Numbered from the stretch's first letter, positions 53,335 through 62,439 are shown. The stretch: 64,000 nt of DNA from Candidatus Copromonas faecavium (nom. illeg.) (GCA_018712915.1 DVGC01000029.1:1-64000); one strand, 5' to 3'. A program made the numbers and translations. Notes: generated by a model not told the origin, from the sequence alone.

Positions 53335-53363
53335 ATTATACTACATTTTTATTGTATTTTAAC
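53335..53363 (-). promoter_or_regulatory. Possible promoter of the rhomboid gene
   Basis: TATAAT on the minus strand (53340-53335) with a poor GTTAAA -35 17 bases away. Confidence 0.35.
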
Positions 53364-53482
53364 ATGGAGAATATAAAACTGTCAATAAAGGCGGTTTAGA
53401 ATAGTGCAACATAACAACAGGTTATACCAGATATTACCACTGGGACGTAGTGCAGTATCAAAGAAAAATTGCGATAAACTAT

Positions 53483-53510
53483 TGACATTTCTAAAATTTT
53501 GATTAAAATT
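53483..53510 (+). promoter_or_regulatory. Promoter of the T-box/CstA transcript
   Basis: TTGACA at 53483-53488, 16 bases, TAAAAT at 53505-53510, about 55 bases upstream of the T-box start. Confidence 0.6.
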
Positions 53511-53559
53511 AGGATCATTCAATATTTGAAATGCAACGAACAGGATACGACCTTTCATT

Positions 53560-53827
53560 TATCCCTTTTCAGAGACCTGCCGGCTGGTGAGAGGCAGGAA
53601 AGGACATGAGAGGCCATCACCTGCAAGCAGCCCGGGCGAACGGCTTACAAGTAGTCCGAGACGGCAATCCCTCCGTTACAGGGGAACGTATTCATCCGCG
53701 CCGGTGAGGAGAGGTGCAGAGGATACGGACTGAGGGACCGGATGTCCGGTAATTGAAGTGGTAACGCGGAGGAATCATATGCCTTCGTCTTCTGACAGAG
53801 TAATCTGCGGGAGACGGAGGCTTTTTT
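53560..53827 (+). ncRNA. T-box riboswitch leader
   Basis: Stem I opens with AGAGACCTGCCGGCTGGTGA at 53571, including the CTGCC-GGCTGGTGAGA-GGCAG element. Stem III resembles ACGGCAATCCCTCCGT before 53676. The T-box sequence GAAGTGGTAACGCGG is at 53755-53769 (consensus AGGGTGGNACCGCG). A terminator follows: GCCTTCGTCT (53781) pairs with AGACGGAGGC ending at 53821, then six T. Uncharged tRNA would stabilise the antiterminator. The specifier is ambiguous; GAACGGCTTACAAGTAG offers CTT (Leu) or TAC (Tyr). No aminoacyl-tRNA synthetase follows; the first gene is cstA. Confidence 0.88.
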
Positions 53828-54084
53828 GTTAATGAGGAACCTTGCTCCCTGTTCCGTAAAGCACTCCGCAGGCTGCGCACCCGCGTGAAAGGGAAATGAG
53901 CCGTTGGAGCGGCCGCGCACAGAGCGGCAATGCGGCTGGTTTTTCCGGCACAAGGGATAGAACCGGCAGAGCTGCATGAGTGCCGGGCCAAAGAAGGAAT
54001 TTCCTTTCGCGGTGCTTCTTATGGGTGACCGGACCGTCAGGAATTGAAGAAGATGAAAAATCTATACTAAAGGAGTGGAGAAGT
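53828..54084 (+). other. Leader between T-box terminator and cstA
   Basis: About 255 bases with no gene and no second terminator recognised. It ends with AGGAGTGGAG, the ribosome site of cstA. A small GC-rich hairpin-prone section lies near 53900-53935. Confidence 0.5.
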
Positions 54085-55803
54085 ATGAACACACTGGTAA
54101 TTGTTCTGATTGCTGCCGTGTGCCTGCTGGGAGGCTATACTCTTTACGGGCGCTGGCTGGCAAAGACATGGGGAATCGATCCCAAAGCCAAAACTCCTGC
54201 CTATGTCCATGAGGACGGTCAGGATTATGTACCTACAGACGGATGGACGGTGTTTGCCCATCAGTTTTCTTCTATCGCAGGAGCGGGCCCTGTAACAGGT
54301 GCCATTCAGGCAGCAGCATTTGGATGGCTTCCCGTTCTTCTCTGGATTCTTTTGGGCGGCATTTTCTTTGGCGCCGTTACGGACTTCGGAGCGCTGTATG
54401 CCAGCGTAAAGAATGATGGAAAATCCATGGGCCTTCTGATTGAGAAATATATCGGAAAGACAGGAAGAAAGCTGTTTCTTGTTTTCTGCTGGCTGTTTAC
54501 CTTGCTGGTTATCGCAGCATTTGCCGATATGGTGGCAGGAACCTTTAATGCCTACGTGGTAACAGACGGCGTCAGGGAGCTGGCTGCAACGGCCCAGACC
54601 AATGGAGCGGCCGGTACCATTTCCATTTTGTTCATTTTCCTAGCTATGTTGTTTGGCGTTATTCAGAAAAAATTTCACCTGACCGGAGCAGCCGAAGTGA
54701 TTGTTGGTCTGGCCTGCACGCTGGTGGCTCTGGCTGTGGGAATGATGTTCCCGCTAATCGGCGGAAACGATGCATGGATTGCATTTACTTTTGCTTACAT
54801 TTTCTTTGCGTCCGTACTTCCCATGTGGCTTTTGAAGCAGCCCCGTGATTACATGACCACGTTCATGTTTGCAGGAATGATTCTTGGAGCGGTTGTAGGA
54901 ATTGTGGTTGCTCATCCGTCCATGAATCTGCCGGCCTATACCGGATTTTCCAACGAAAGTCTTGGCAACCTGTTCCCCATTCTGTTTGTCACGGTTGCAT
55001 GCGGAGCAGTGTCCGGTTTCCACAGCCTGGTGTCTTCCGGTACCTCTTCCAAAACCGTTGCCAACGAAAAAGATATGCTGAAAGTTGGCTATGGAGCCAT
55101 GGTTCTTGAGAGCCTGCTGGCAGTTTTAGCGCTTTGCGTGGCCGGTGCGGCTGCGGCAGCAGATGGAACTGCAGCGGCCGGAACTCCGTTCCAGATTTTC
55201 TCCGCCGGTGTTGCCGGACTTTTGGAGATGTTTGGCGTTCCGATTTATGTGGCTCAGTGCTTTATGACCATGTGTGTATCCGCACTCGCATTAACCAGCC
55301 TGGATGCGGTGGCCCGGATTGGAAGAATGTCCTTCCAGGAGCTGTTCAGTGTGGATGATATGGAGCATGCGGAAGGATGGAGAAAGCTCCTTTGCAATAA
55401 GTATTTTTCCACGGTTATCACTCTGGCCTGCGGTTACATTCTTACAAGAATCGGTTATTCCAATATCTGGCCGCTGTTTGGAAGCGCAAACCAGCTTCTG
55501 AGTGCTCTGGTACTGATTACACTTTGCGTCTTCTTAAAGGTAACCGGGCGTGAAAACAAAACTCTGTTCCCGCCGCTTCTGATTATGCTTTGCGTAACCT
55601 TTACGGCTCTGGTACAGAGAAGCATCGGACTCGTTCAGGCATTCAGCGCCGGAACAGGAACGGTGATGGTTGAGGGACTTCAGCTTCTGATTGCAGTTTT
55701 GCTGATGATTCTTGGAATTACCATTGTAGTAACTTCCGGTAAAGAACTTCTTAACAAGAAGGCACCTGAGACGGTGAAAAACCCGGAGGTAAAAGTCGGG
55801 TAA
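54085..55803 (+). CDS. cstA: CstA-family transporter (carbon starvation protein)
   Basis: 572 residues from ATG 54085 with AAAGGAGTGGAG upstream; frame extends further into the T-box leader but has no start. About 15 membrane helices. CstA signature: YVPTDGWTVFAHQFSSIAGA, GPVTGAIQAAAFGWLPVLLW, SLGNLFPILFVTVACGAVSG, FHSLVSSGTSSKTVANEKDM, and SNIWPLFGSANQLLSALVLI. E. coli CstA and BtsT take up peptides and pyruvate. The T-box suggests control by amino-acid starvation and supports a peptide or amino-acid role. Terminator at 55919. Confidence 0.94.
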   Translation: MNTLVIVLIAAVCLLGGYTLYGRWLAKTWGIDPKAKTPAYVHEDGQDYVPTDGWTVFAHQFSSIAGAGPVTGAIQAAAFGWLPVLLWILLGGIFFGAVTDFGALYASVKNDGKSMGLLIEKYIGKTGRKLFLVFCWLFTLLVIAAFADMVAGTFNAYVVTDGVRELAATAQTNGAAGTISILFIFLAMLFGVIQKKFHLTGAAEVIVGLACTLVALAVGMMFPLIGGNDAWIAFTFAYIFFASVLPMWLLKQPRDYMTTFMFAGMILGAVVGIVVAHPSMNLPAYTGFSNESLGNLFPILFVTVACGAVSGFHSLVSSGTSSKTVANEKDMLKVGYGAMVLESLLAVLALCVAGAAAAADGTAAAGTPFQIFSAGVAGLLEMFGVPIYVAQCFMTMCVSALALTSLDAVARIGRMSFQELFSVDDMEHAEGWRKLLCNKYFSTVITLACGYILTRIGYSNIWPLFGSANQLLSALVLITLCVFLKVTGRENKTLFPPLLIMLCVTFTALVQRSIGLVQAFSAGTGTVMVEGLQLLIAVLLMILGITIVVTSGKELLNKKAPETVKNPEVKVG

Positions 55804-55918
55804 AACCGTAAGAAATATATTTTATTCTGTAAAATCCATTCAGTTCCCCAAAGCTGTGGATGCCAGCGAGAACGGGGACAATCGATTCAGATGTAAATGA
55901 TTCGATATGACAGCCAGA

Positions 55919-55967
55919 ACGGCAAAGATGAAGAAATCTTCGGGTTCCTTTGTCTTTGTCGTTTTTT
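55919..55967 (+). terminator. Terminator after cstA
   Basis: ACGGCAAAGA at 55919-55928 pairs with TCTTTGTCGT at 55953-55962 (one G-U), then six T. Confidence 0.7.
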
Positions 55968-55992
55968 GATGCTTCCTGTGGCTTGATGCTTC

Positions 55993-56060
55993 GGCTTTAT
56001 CTCCCTGTGGGGTTTTAGTTTTATGTCTCCGTGCGGTTTTAGTTTTATGCTTCTGTGGGG
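55993..56060. repeat. 24-bp tandem repeat
   Basis: GGTTTTAGTTTTATG recurs at 56011 and 56035 with CTCC(C)TGTGG-type fill; flanking partial copies extend to about 55993 and 56060. It occupies the gap between cstA and rlmD. Confidence 0.8.
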
Positions 56061-56116
56061 GGAGTGCATCGCTTCAGCTTCCGGCTTTGCATACCGGCAG
56101 TGCTTTCAATTTACAG

Positions 56117-56146
56117 TTGCAAAGAAAGATTGGGTTCCGTTATACT
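56117..56146 (+). promoter_or_regulatory. Promoter of rlmD
   Basis: TTGCAA at 56117-56122, 18 bases, TATACT at 56141-56146. Confidence 0.6.
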
Positions 56147-56189
56147 ATAGCCAAAGGACGTGCAGTCAGACGAAGGGAATGAAGAATTC

Positions 56190-57626
56190 ATGAAAGAAAT
56201 CAAAAAGAATGATACATTTGTAGTGACCATAGAAGATATGAGTGATACAGGCGCAGGAATCGGCAAACTGGAGGGGTATACCTGGTTTATTAAAGACGGA
56301 CTGATTGGAGACGTGGTGGAGGCATCCGCCATGAAAATGAAAAAAAATTATGGATTTGCCAGGCTGGTTCGGGTGCTGGAGCCGGCCAAAGGACGCGTTC
56401 CGGCCAGATGTCCGGTGGCGAGAGCCTGCGGCGGGTGCCAGCTGCAGGAGCTTTCCTATGACGAGCAGCTGAAGTTCAAGGAACGAACCGTTTATAACCA
56501 TTTAAAACGAATCGGCGGGCTGGAGCATCTTTATCTGCCCCAGGAAAAAGAGGCGGCTGCCGGAGTACCGGACGCGGTGATGATGGAGCCGATCATCGGG
56601 ATGGAAAATCCATGGAGATACCGGAATAAGGCTCAGTATCCCATCGGAACGGGAAAGGATGGTCTGCCTGCCGCCGGTTTTTTTGCCGGCCGGACCCATA
56701 CGCTGATTCCCATACCGAATCAGGACTGTCTGTTGGGCTGCGAGGAAAACCGGGAGATTTTGAACATTGTCCTGCAGTATATGAGGGACAATGGAGTTTC
56801 GCCTTATCATGAGGAGACTCATCAGGGCCTGGTGCGCCATGTGCTGATTCGCAAGGGCTTCACCAGCGGCCAGCTTCTTGTGTGCATGGTAATAAACGGC
56901 AGAAGCCTGCCCCATGGAGAGCGGCTGGTGGAAGCATTGGTAAAAGTCGGGGTAAACAGTGTTTCTCTGTCTGTCAACCGGGAGAAAACCAACGTGATAA
57001 TGGGAACGGAAATCATCAATCTTTACGGGCCCGGATACATTGAGGACTGGATTGGCCCTGTGCGTTTTCGCATTTCTCCGCTGTCCTTTTTCCAGGTGAA
57101 TCCGGTGCAGACGGAGCGGCTTTACGGGACGGCTCTGGAATTTGCAGAACTTTCCGGAGGGGAGACGGTTTGGGATTTGTACTGCGGCATCGGTACGATT
57201 TCCTTGTTTCTGGCCCAGAAAGCCGGCAGGGTATATGGCGTGGAAGTGATTCCCCAGGCCATTGAGGATGCGCGTGAAAATGCAAGAAATAATGGAATGG
57301 AACATGTGGAGTTTTTTGTCGGGAAGGCCGAGGAGGTTTTGCCGGAACAGTATGAGAAAAACCATGTTTCTGCAGATGTGATTGTGGTTGACCCGCCCAG
57401 AAAAGGGTGTGATCAGGCCTGCCTGGACACAATCGTGAAGATGAAACCCAAGCGGGTGGTGTACGTCAGCTGTGATTCTGCAACTCTGTCCAGGGATGTG
57501 AAATATTTGCGGAAATTTGGGTATGAGGTAAAAAGAGTCAGACCGGTGGATATGTTCGGGCAGTCGGTGCACTGTGAATGCGTGGTGAAGCTGGAAAAGG
57601 AACAAACAGACAGAGCGGTTGGATAG
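56190..57626 (+). CDS. rlmD: 23S rRNA (uracil-C5)-methyltransferase, RlmD/RumA family
   Basis: 478 residues from ATG 56190 (GAAGGGA upstream, longish spacing). TRAM RNA-binding domain (residues about 5-60), [4Fe-4S] cysteines in CPVARACGGC, then a SAM-fold: VWDLYCGIGTISLFLAQ (motif I), VDPPRKGCD, and catalytic Cys in YVSCDSATLSRDVKYL. The family methylates U1939 or U747 of 23S rRNA; paralogues exist in clostridia, so the exact base is uncertain. The kinase gene follows three bases later. Confidence 0.94.
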   Translation: MKEIKKNDTFVVTIEDMSDTGAGIGKLEGYTWFIKDGLIGDVVEASAMKMKKNYGFARLVRVLEPAKGRVPARCPVARACGGCQLQELSYDEQLKFKERTVYNHLKRIGGLEHLYLPQEKEAAAGVPDAVMMEPIIGMENPWRYRNKAQYPIGTGKDGLPAAGFFAGRTHTLIPIPNQDCLLGCEENREILNIVLQYMRDNGVSPYHEETHQGLVRHVLIRKGFTSGQLLVCMVINGRSLPHGERLVEALVKVGVNSVSLSVNREKTNVIMGTEIINLYGPGYIEDWIGPVRFRISPLSFFQVNPVQTERLYGTALEFAELSGGETVWDLYCGIGTISLFLAQKAGRVYGVEVIPQAIEDARENARNNGMEHVEFFVGKAEEVLPEQYEKNHVSADVIVVDPPRKGCDQACLDTIVKMKPKRVVYVSCDSATLSRDVKYLRKFGYEVKRVRPVDMFGQSVHCECVVKLEKEQTDRAVG

Positions 57627-57629
57627 AAT

Positions 57630-58154
57630 ATGAAAGAAAAACAATTATATCTGATTGGCGGCACGATGGGGGCAGGGAAAACAACCGTCGGCCGGATTTT
57701 AAAGAAGCAGCTGCCGGACTGCGTGTTTCTGGACGGGGACTGGTGCTGGGATATGGATCCGTTTCAGGTTACAGAGGAGACAAAAAAGATGGTCATGAAA
57801 AATATCATCTTTTTGCTGAACAGCTTTTTAACCTGCAGCGCTTATAAAAACGTGGTATTTTGCTGGGTCATGCATGAACAGGCCATCATAGATGAAATTC
57901 TCGGCGGTTTGGATTTAAACGGGTGTCAGGTTCATCTGTTTTCTCTGATATGCAGTCCAAAAGAGCTGGCAGGCCGTCTGGAAAAAGATATAGAACAGGG
58001 ACTTCGGGATGAAGATGTGGTAAATCGCAGTTTGGCCCGTCTGCCTTTTTATGAAAAACTGAATACGATAAAAATAGATACGACCGGCTGCAGCCCGAAA
58101 ATGGTGGCAGAAAGGATTACGAAAGCGTCCGGAAGGAAGAGATGGGATCCATAA
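57630..58154 (+). CDS. P-loop nucleotide kinase-like protein
   Basis: 174 residues. Walker A GGTMGAGKTTVGRIL (residues about 10-24) then a shikimate/gluconate-kinase-like layout: FLDGDWCWDM (acidic substrate loop), LICSPKELAGRLEKDIEQGL (lid). Substrate unknown; resembles AAA/CPT-like small kinases. It starts three bases after rlmD and is likely co-translated. The tandem repeat at 58147 overlaps its last codons. Confidence 0.75.
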   Translation: MKEKQLYLIGGTMGAGKTTVGRILKKQLPDCVFLDGDWCWDMDPFQVTEETKKMVMKNIIFLLNSFLTCSAYKNVVFCWVMHEQAIIDEILGGLDLNGCQVHLFSLICSPKELAGRLEKDIEQGLRDEDVVNRSLARLPFYEKLNTIKIDTTGCSPKMVAERITKASGRKRWDP

Positions 58155-58229
58155 AGAAGAAATAGAATCTATTAAAGAAGAAATAAGATCTATTAATGAA
58201 GAGACAGAATCTGGAAACAGGAAATGGCA
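58147..58229. repeat. 21-bp tandem repeat overlapping a stop codon
   Basis: ATCCATAAAGAAGAAATAGA at 58147 (holding the kinase stop TAA) is followed by ATCTATTAAAGAAGAAATAA at 58167, ATCTATTAATGAAGAGACAG at 58188 and a degenerate copy at 58209. Period is 20-21 bases. Confidence 0.9.
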
Positions 58230-58284
58230 GTTCAGAATCATAGCTGAGACCGCAGGAAACTTTGCGGAAAATAGGCCGCATTGC

Positions 58285-58313
58285 TTCCATTTTCTTTCAC
58301 AATTTGGTATACT
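58285..58313 (+). promoter_or_regulatory. Possible promoter of malic enzyme gene
   Basis: TATACT at 58308-58313 with a weak TTCCAT -35 17 bases upstream. AGAAGGAG precedes the ATG. Confidence 0.4.
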
Positions 58314-58378
58314 TTTTTTAGAAAAATAAGGTTGAAAATGCCGAAAAGCATTCGGCAAAGGAAAGAAGGAGAAGGAAC

Positions 58379-59554
58379 ATGAATTACAATGAAGAAGCGC
58401 TGAAGCTTCATGAGGAGCACAGAGGAAAGATCGAAGTTGTAAGCAAGGTGCCTGTAAAAACCAGGGATGATTTAAGTACAGCCTATACGCCCGGTGTGGC
58501 AGAGCCCTGCAGAAAGATTCATGAAGACAAAAAGAATGTTTATAAGTACACCAATAAGGGAAATATGGTGGCGGTTGTATCCGACGGAACGGCGGTTCTC
58601 GGACTGGGAAACATTGGACCGGAAGCGGCTATGCCGGTTATGGAAGGAAAGGCAATCCTGTTTAAGGAATTTGGCGGGGTGGATGCATTCCCGATCTGTC
58701 TTGATACGACGGATCCAGAAGAAATTATTAAAACTGTAAAAAACATTGCTCCCTGCTTTGGAGGAATTAACCTGGAGGATATTGCGTCCCCGAAATGCTT
58801 TGAGGTAGAGGCGCGTCTTGAGAAAGAACTGGACATTCCCGTTTTCCATGATGACCAGCATGGAACGGCTGTGGTTGTGACAGCCGCTCTTTTAAATGCG
58901 CTGAAAGTGGTTGGAAAGAAACTGGAAGAAATTCATGTGGTATTAAACGGACCTGGTTCGGCCGGAACTGCGATTATCAAAATGCTGCTGGCCACCGGTG
59001 TGAAGCATGTGATTGCCTGTGATGAGCATGGAATCCTTTATAAAGAACGGGGAATCGGCATTAAGGACCATAAAGAAATGCTCTGCTCCATTACCAATCT
59101 GGAGGATAAGCGGGGAACACTGGCAGATGCCCTTGTGGGCGCCGACGTGTTTATCGGCGTATCGGTGGCAGGCGCTTTGAAACCGGAAATGATTAAAACC
59201 ATGGCAAAAGATCCGATTGTTTTTGCAATGGCGAATCCGACGCCGGAAATTATGTACGATGAGGCCATGGCTGCCGGCGTTAAGGTTATGGGAACGGGCC
59301 GTTCGGATTTCCCGAATCAGATTAACAACGTACTGGCATTTCCCGGAATCTTCCGCGGAGCATTGGACAGCGGAGCCAGGGATATTAATGATGCCATGAA
59401 GGTGGCAGCAGCTAAAGCTATCGCGGAGCTGGTAACACCGGATAAGCTTTGTCCTGAATATATTATTCCGGGCGCTTTGGAGCCGGGCGTTGCTGCTCAT
59501 GTGGCCAAGCGGGTGGCGGAAGCTGCCGTTACTTCAGGAGCGGTAAGAAAGTAA
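58379..59554 (+). CDS. NAD(P)-dependent malic enzyme
   Basis: 391 residues, the short bacterial form. Oxidative decarboxylation of malate to pyruvate. STAYTPGVAEPCRKI holds the catalytic Tyr; VSDGTAVLGLGNIGPEAAMP, EDIASPKCFEVEARLEKELD and IPVFHDDQHGTA carry metal and substrate residues; the Rossmann segment is VVLNGPGSAGTAIIKMLL; ANPTPEI and NQINNVLAFPGIFRG are near the end. Cofactor preference not clear. Own terminator at 59576. Confidence 0.96.
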   Translation: MNYNEEALKLHEEHRGKIEVVSKVPVKTRDDLSTAYTPGVAEPCRKIHEDKKNVYKYTNKGNMVAVVSDGTAVLGLGNIGPEAAMPVMEGKAILFKEFGGVDAFPICLDTTDPEEIIKTVKNIAPCFGGINLEDIASPKCFEVEARLEKELDIPVFHDDQHGTAVVVTAALLNALKVVGKKLEEIHVVLNGPGSAGTAIIKMLLATGVKHVIACDEHGILYKERGIGIKDHKEMLCSITNLEDKRGTLADALVGADVFIGVSVAGALKPEMIKTMAKDPIVFAMANPTPEIMYDEAMAAGVKVMGTGRSDFPNQINNVLAFPGIFRGALDSGARDINDAMKVAAAKAIAELVTPDKLCPEYIIPGALEPGVAAHVAKRVAEAAVTSGAVRK

Positions 59555-59575
59555 GATTTGAATTGGTCATATTTT

Positions 59576-59619
59576 AACACCCCTCATGCATACAATGTAT
59601 AGCAGAGGGGTGTTTTTTT
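59576..59619 (+). terminator. Terminator of malic enzyme gene
   Basis: ACACCCCTC at 59577-59585 pairs with GAGGGGTGT at 59605-59613, then seven T. Confidence 0.95.
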
Positions 59620-59758
59620 GCCTTGAAGCGGGATGGCAGGTATAAAGAATCCGGCCTGTTACATAATGCCAGATGGTATGGATTCTGATGCCAGGCAGAA
59701 GGACCCTCGTAAAGAACATGATGGTGTGAGGAAATAGTACAGGAGGACGGGCATAGCA

Positions 59759-61483
59759 ATGGCGGATTATCGAAGGCTGATTTCTTATATTTATGAGTAC
59801 GAGGGAAAAGAAAAAGGAAAGAACGTGGGTTTTGCCAAACTGGAAACGCGGAATGGGCAGTGCCGGCTCAATGTGAGCGTGAAAAAGATATATATGGGAG
59901 GCAATGCCATCGGCGTTTATCTGCTGGGACAGGAGGGGCGCGAGACGTTCCTTGGAAATTTATTTGTCCGGGGAGGGAATGGAGAATTTCGGACATCGGT
60001 TGATGCCGGAAATGTGGATGGGAAAGGGGCAGGGCTGGAAACGTATTACGGGCTGACGGTTCATGATGTAAAAAATCCGTGGAGATCGTATAAGACCATC
60101 TGGGAAGACGGGGCGCTTCCGGATCACACGCCTGCGTCTTCGGCGGCAGCGCCAGTGACCGTATCTTCGGCGTCCGTATCTTCGGCAGCGGCAGCTCCGG
60201 TGACTGCCGGTCTGGCGGCTCAGAACGTGTCGGAAAGGAAAAACGGTTCGGGAGGCAAAACAGCGGCTGGAGACAAAGCAGCGATGGGAAACAAAATGGC
60301 GTCTTCCGGCGGAAAAACCTCTGCACCAGAAGTTTCGCTGGAATCCGGTACAGGAAATGCCGCTGGAAGAACCGGAGGCGGAAATCGCCTGGGAGCTTAT
60401 GCAAATCTGGCGGCAGGGATTGCGCTGGGCGCCGGCGGAGCTCTGCGTGCCGGAACGGGGGCAGGATCCGGCATGAATGAAGGCGGCGGGAGAAATGCGG
60501 GAGGCAGGCCAAATATGGGAGAAGGGCGGAACGCGGGGACCGGTATGAATGCGGATGGAAGCCCGAATTCGGGAGAGACCAGTACGGCTGCCGGGAGAAT
60601 GGACTGCAGCGCTGGAAGAGATGGGGATGCGAAAAACCGGAATGGCACCGGAGGGACACAGTCCAGGAGGACCTTTGAGGCAGCAGACGTGGTCGGCAGC
60701 AATCTGATGGTACCGGGAGGAATGAATACGGCATCGGAGGTTCTGCCCGGAATGGAAGCGGTCGCGCCGGGAAAAATAATTTCCAGAGCGGTTCGTGAGA
60801 TTGAGGAAGAAATTGAACGGGAAGAACAGAGGAGAGAGGCGGAAAGGCAAAAGGAGGAACAGCAGAGAACGGAAGCGGAGAGAAGAGAAAGAGAACAGGG
60901 GAATCTCCGCAAAGAAGAAAGACGAACCGGAGAAGAGCCAGGACAGGAGAAGGATGGGTGCGCTGCGGGAGAGAAAACGGAGGAACACACACAGGAAGGA
61001 GAGATGACGGCGGAACAGGGAGCCAACGAGCGTGCCGGGGAGCCGGTTCAGTCTCCGGAACTTGAAAATCCGGAGGTTTTAAGGTATCTGCAGGAAACGG
61101 AAACCCTGACAGAGGATCCGGAACGGCTGTGGAAGGAACTGCGCAAACAATATCCGAAAATTCAGCCCTTTGACTATGAAGACGGGTGTGAAATTCTTAC
61201 CATTCGCCCCCAGGATATCGGCCGTCTGCCGCGGGAAAGCTGGATTTATGGGAATAACAGCTTTCTGCTTCATGGCTATTATAATTTCCGCTATATTATT
61301 CTTGTGAGGCTTGGCGGAGAAAAGATGAGAGCCAGGTACTTGATTGGAGTTCCGGGTCATTATTACAGCAATGAGAAATATATGGCATCTATGTTTGGCT
61401 TTCCTAATTTTGTTTTGTCAAAAAAACAGCCGCCCAATGACGGCCGTTTTGGATACTGGTATACGGATATCAAGCTTCACTGA
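59759..61483 (+). CDS. DUF6128-like protein with long low-complexity linker
   Basis: 574 residues. Conserved ends flank a variable middle. N-terminal about 115 residues (RRLISYIYEYEGKEKGKNVG, NVSVKKIYMGGNAIGVYLLG, TYYGLTVHDVKNPWRSYKT) form a predicted beta-rich domain. Residues about 125-440 are Ala/Gly/Ser/Glu-rich with Gly-Asn-Met runs (NEGGGRNAGGRPNMGEGRNA) and an acidic coiled-coil-like stretch. The C-terminal 140 (YGNNSFLLHGYYNFRYIILV, GVPGHYYSNEKYMASMFGFP) resemble the DUF6128 proteins of Lachnospiraceae. No signal peptide. Role unknown. AGGAGG is 12 bases ahead of the ATG. Confidence 0.8.
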   Translation: MADYRRLISYIYEYEGKEKGKNVGFAKLETRNGQCRLNVSVKKIYMGGNAIGVYLLGQEGRETFLGNLFVRGGNGEFRTSVDAGNVDGKGAGLETYYGLTVHDVKNPWRSYKTIWEDGALPDHTPASSAAAPVTVSSASVSSAAAAPVTAGLAAQNVSERKNGSGGKTAAGDKAAMGNKMASSGGKTSAPEVSLESGTGNAAGRTGGGNRLGAYANLAAGIALGAGGALRAGTGAGSGMNEGGGRNAGGRPNMGEGRNAGTGMNADGSPNSGETSTAAGRMDCSAGRDGDAKNRNGTGGTQSRRTFEAADVVGSNLMVPGGMNTASEVLPGMEAVAPGKIISRAVREIEEEIEREEQRREAERQKEEQQRTEAERREREQGNLRKEERRTGEEPGQEKDGCAAGEKTEEHTQEGEMTAEQGANERAGEPVQSPELENPEVLRYLQETETLTEDPERLWKELRKQYPKIQPFDYEDGCEILTIRPQDIGRLPRESWIYGNNSFLLHGYYNFRYIILVRLGGEKMRARYLIGVPGHYYSNEKYMASMFGFPNFVLSKKQPPNDGRFGYWYTDIKLH

Positions 61484-61486
61484 ACC

Positions 61487-62182
61487 TTAATAATCAATTC
61501 CGCGCAGCTCGGCATGTCCTACATAGGGTGCTGCGATTCGCAGATAGGACAGAAGCTCATCTTTTGTGCATCCGGAAAAACCGTCCATCAGAACATTGCC
61601 GGAATCCACGAAATTCTGCAGATAATAGTTGGGGCATCCGGAAATCCACGGGCCTATTTTTTCAAAATCCTCTGCGGAATGCAGCTCTTTGACGACCGTG
61701 GTCCGAAATTCAAAGGGAATTTTGGATGCCATTAAATAATGCATGCTTTCTTCAATTGCTTCTATATGAATGGACGGTATTCCGGCAACCAGGGAATACC
61801 GTTCTTTGCATGTTTTGATATCCATGGCCACATAATCCACCAGCTGCTTTTCACATAAATCTTTTAATATTTCCGGTTTATAGCCGTTGGTATCCAGCTT
61901 AATTTGAAGGCCAAGACTGCGAATCTGCCGGATAAAGTCTTCCAAATCCGGCTGCAGCGTCGGCTCCCCTCCGGTAATGGCAACGCCTTCAAGGATTCCG
62001 GCCCTTTTTGAAAGGAAGGAAAGAACCTCCTCTTCGGAGAATGCAGGGGGAACATCGCTGCCCAGCAGATCGCTGTTATGGCAGAAAGGGCATCGGAAAT
62101 TGCAGCCGCCGGTGAAGATGGTGGCTGCCACATGACCGGGAAAATCAAGAAGCGTGGTTTTTTGCAGACCGCATATTTTCAT
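61487..62182 (-). CDS. nrdG: Anaerobic ribonucleotide reductase activating protein (radical SAM)
   Basis: 231 residues from ATG 62182, which has GAGGGA about eight bases upstream; an ATG five codons earlier is the alternative. Radical-SAM cysteines in TGGCNFRCPFCHN (CxxxCxxC), SAM-contact AITGGEPTLQPDLEDFI, and LDTNGYKPEILKDLC. It would install the glycyl radical on NrdD, allowing oxygen-free deoxynucleotide synthesis. NrdD is not in the window, and the fold could also serve another glycyl-radical enzyme. Convergent with the DUF6128 gene, separated by three bases. Confidence 0.85.
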   Translation of the reverse strand: MKICGLQKTTLLDFPGHVAATIFTGGCNFRCPFCHNSDLLGSDVPPAFSEEEVLSFLSKRAGILEGVAITGGEPTLQPDLEDFIRQIRSLGLQIKLDTNGYKPEILKDLCEKQLVDYVAMDIKTCKERYSLVAGIPSIHIEAIEESMHYLMASKIPFEFRTTVVKELHSAEDFEKIGPWISGCPNYYLQNFVDSGNVLMDGFSGCTKDELLSYLRIAAPYVGHAELRGIDY

Positions 62183-62439
62183 GGAAATATCCCTCATTTC
62201 TTATCATCTTTAAGCTTCATCAGTTTCTCGGAGAGAGTATCGGAATCTAAATGGAGCAGGAACATTGCAAATGGAACAAATTCAGTATAATTGGTTTTTG
62301 ACCGGGAGTAAATAGGGAGAATGAAATACGAAGAAACGGCTCTTTGGGAGATGGGTATGGCGGAGAAGATTTAAGGGATACGTCATGGCGGAGAGATTTT
62401 AGGGTCCGTACCGGAACAGAGGGGGCTTAAGACCGGAGC
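62183..62439. other. Gene-free spacer before tadA
   Basis: Purine-biased, with two near-copies of an ATGGCGGAGA-GATTT motif near 62355 and 62389. SRP RNA, often near tadA in clostridia, was not recognised. Confidence 0.4.

Noticed and set aside
59868-60992. 374-codon minus-strand frame opposite the DUF6128-like gene
   Set aside because: Arises from the GC-rich low-complexity linker; Pro/Arg/Leu composition is the complement of the Gly/Ala/Glu-rich coding strand.
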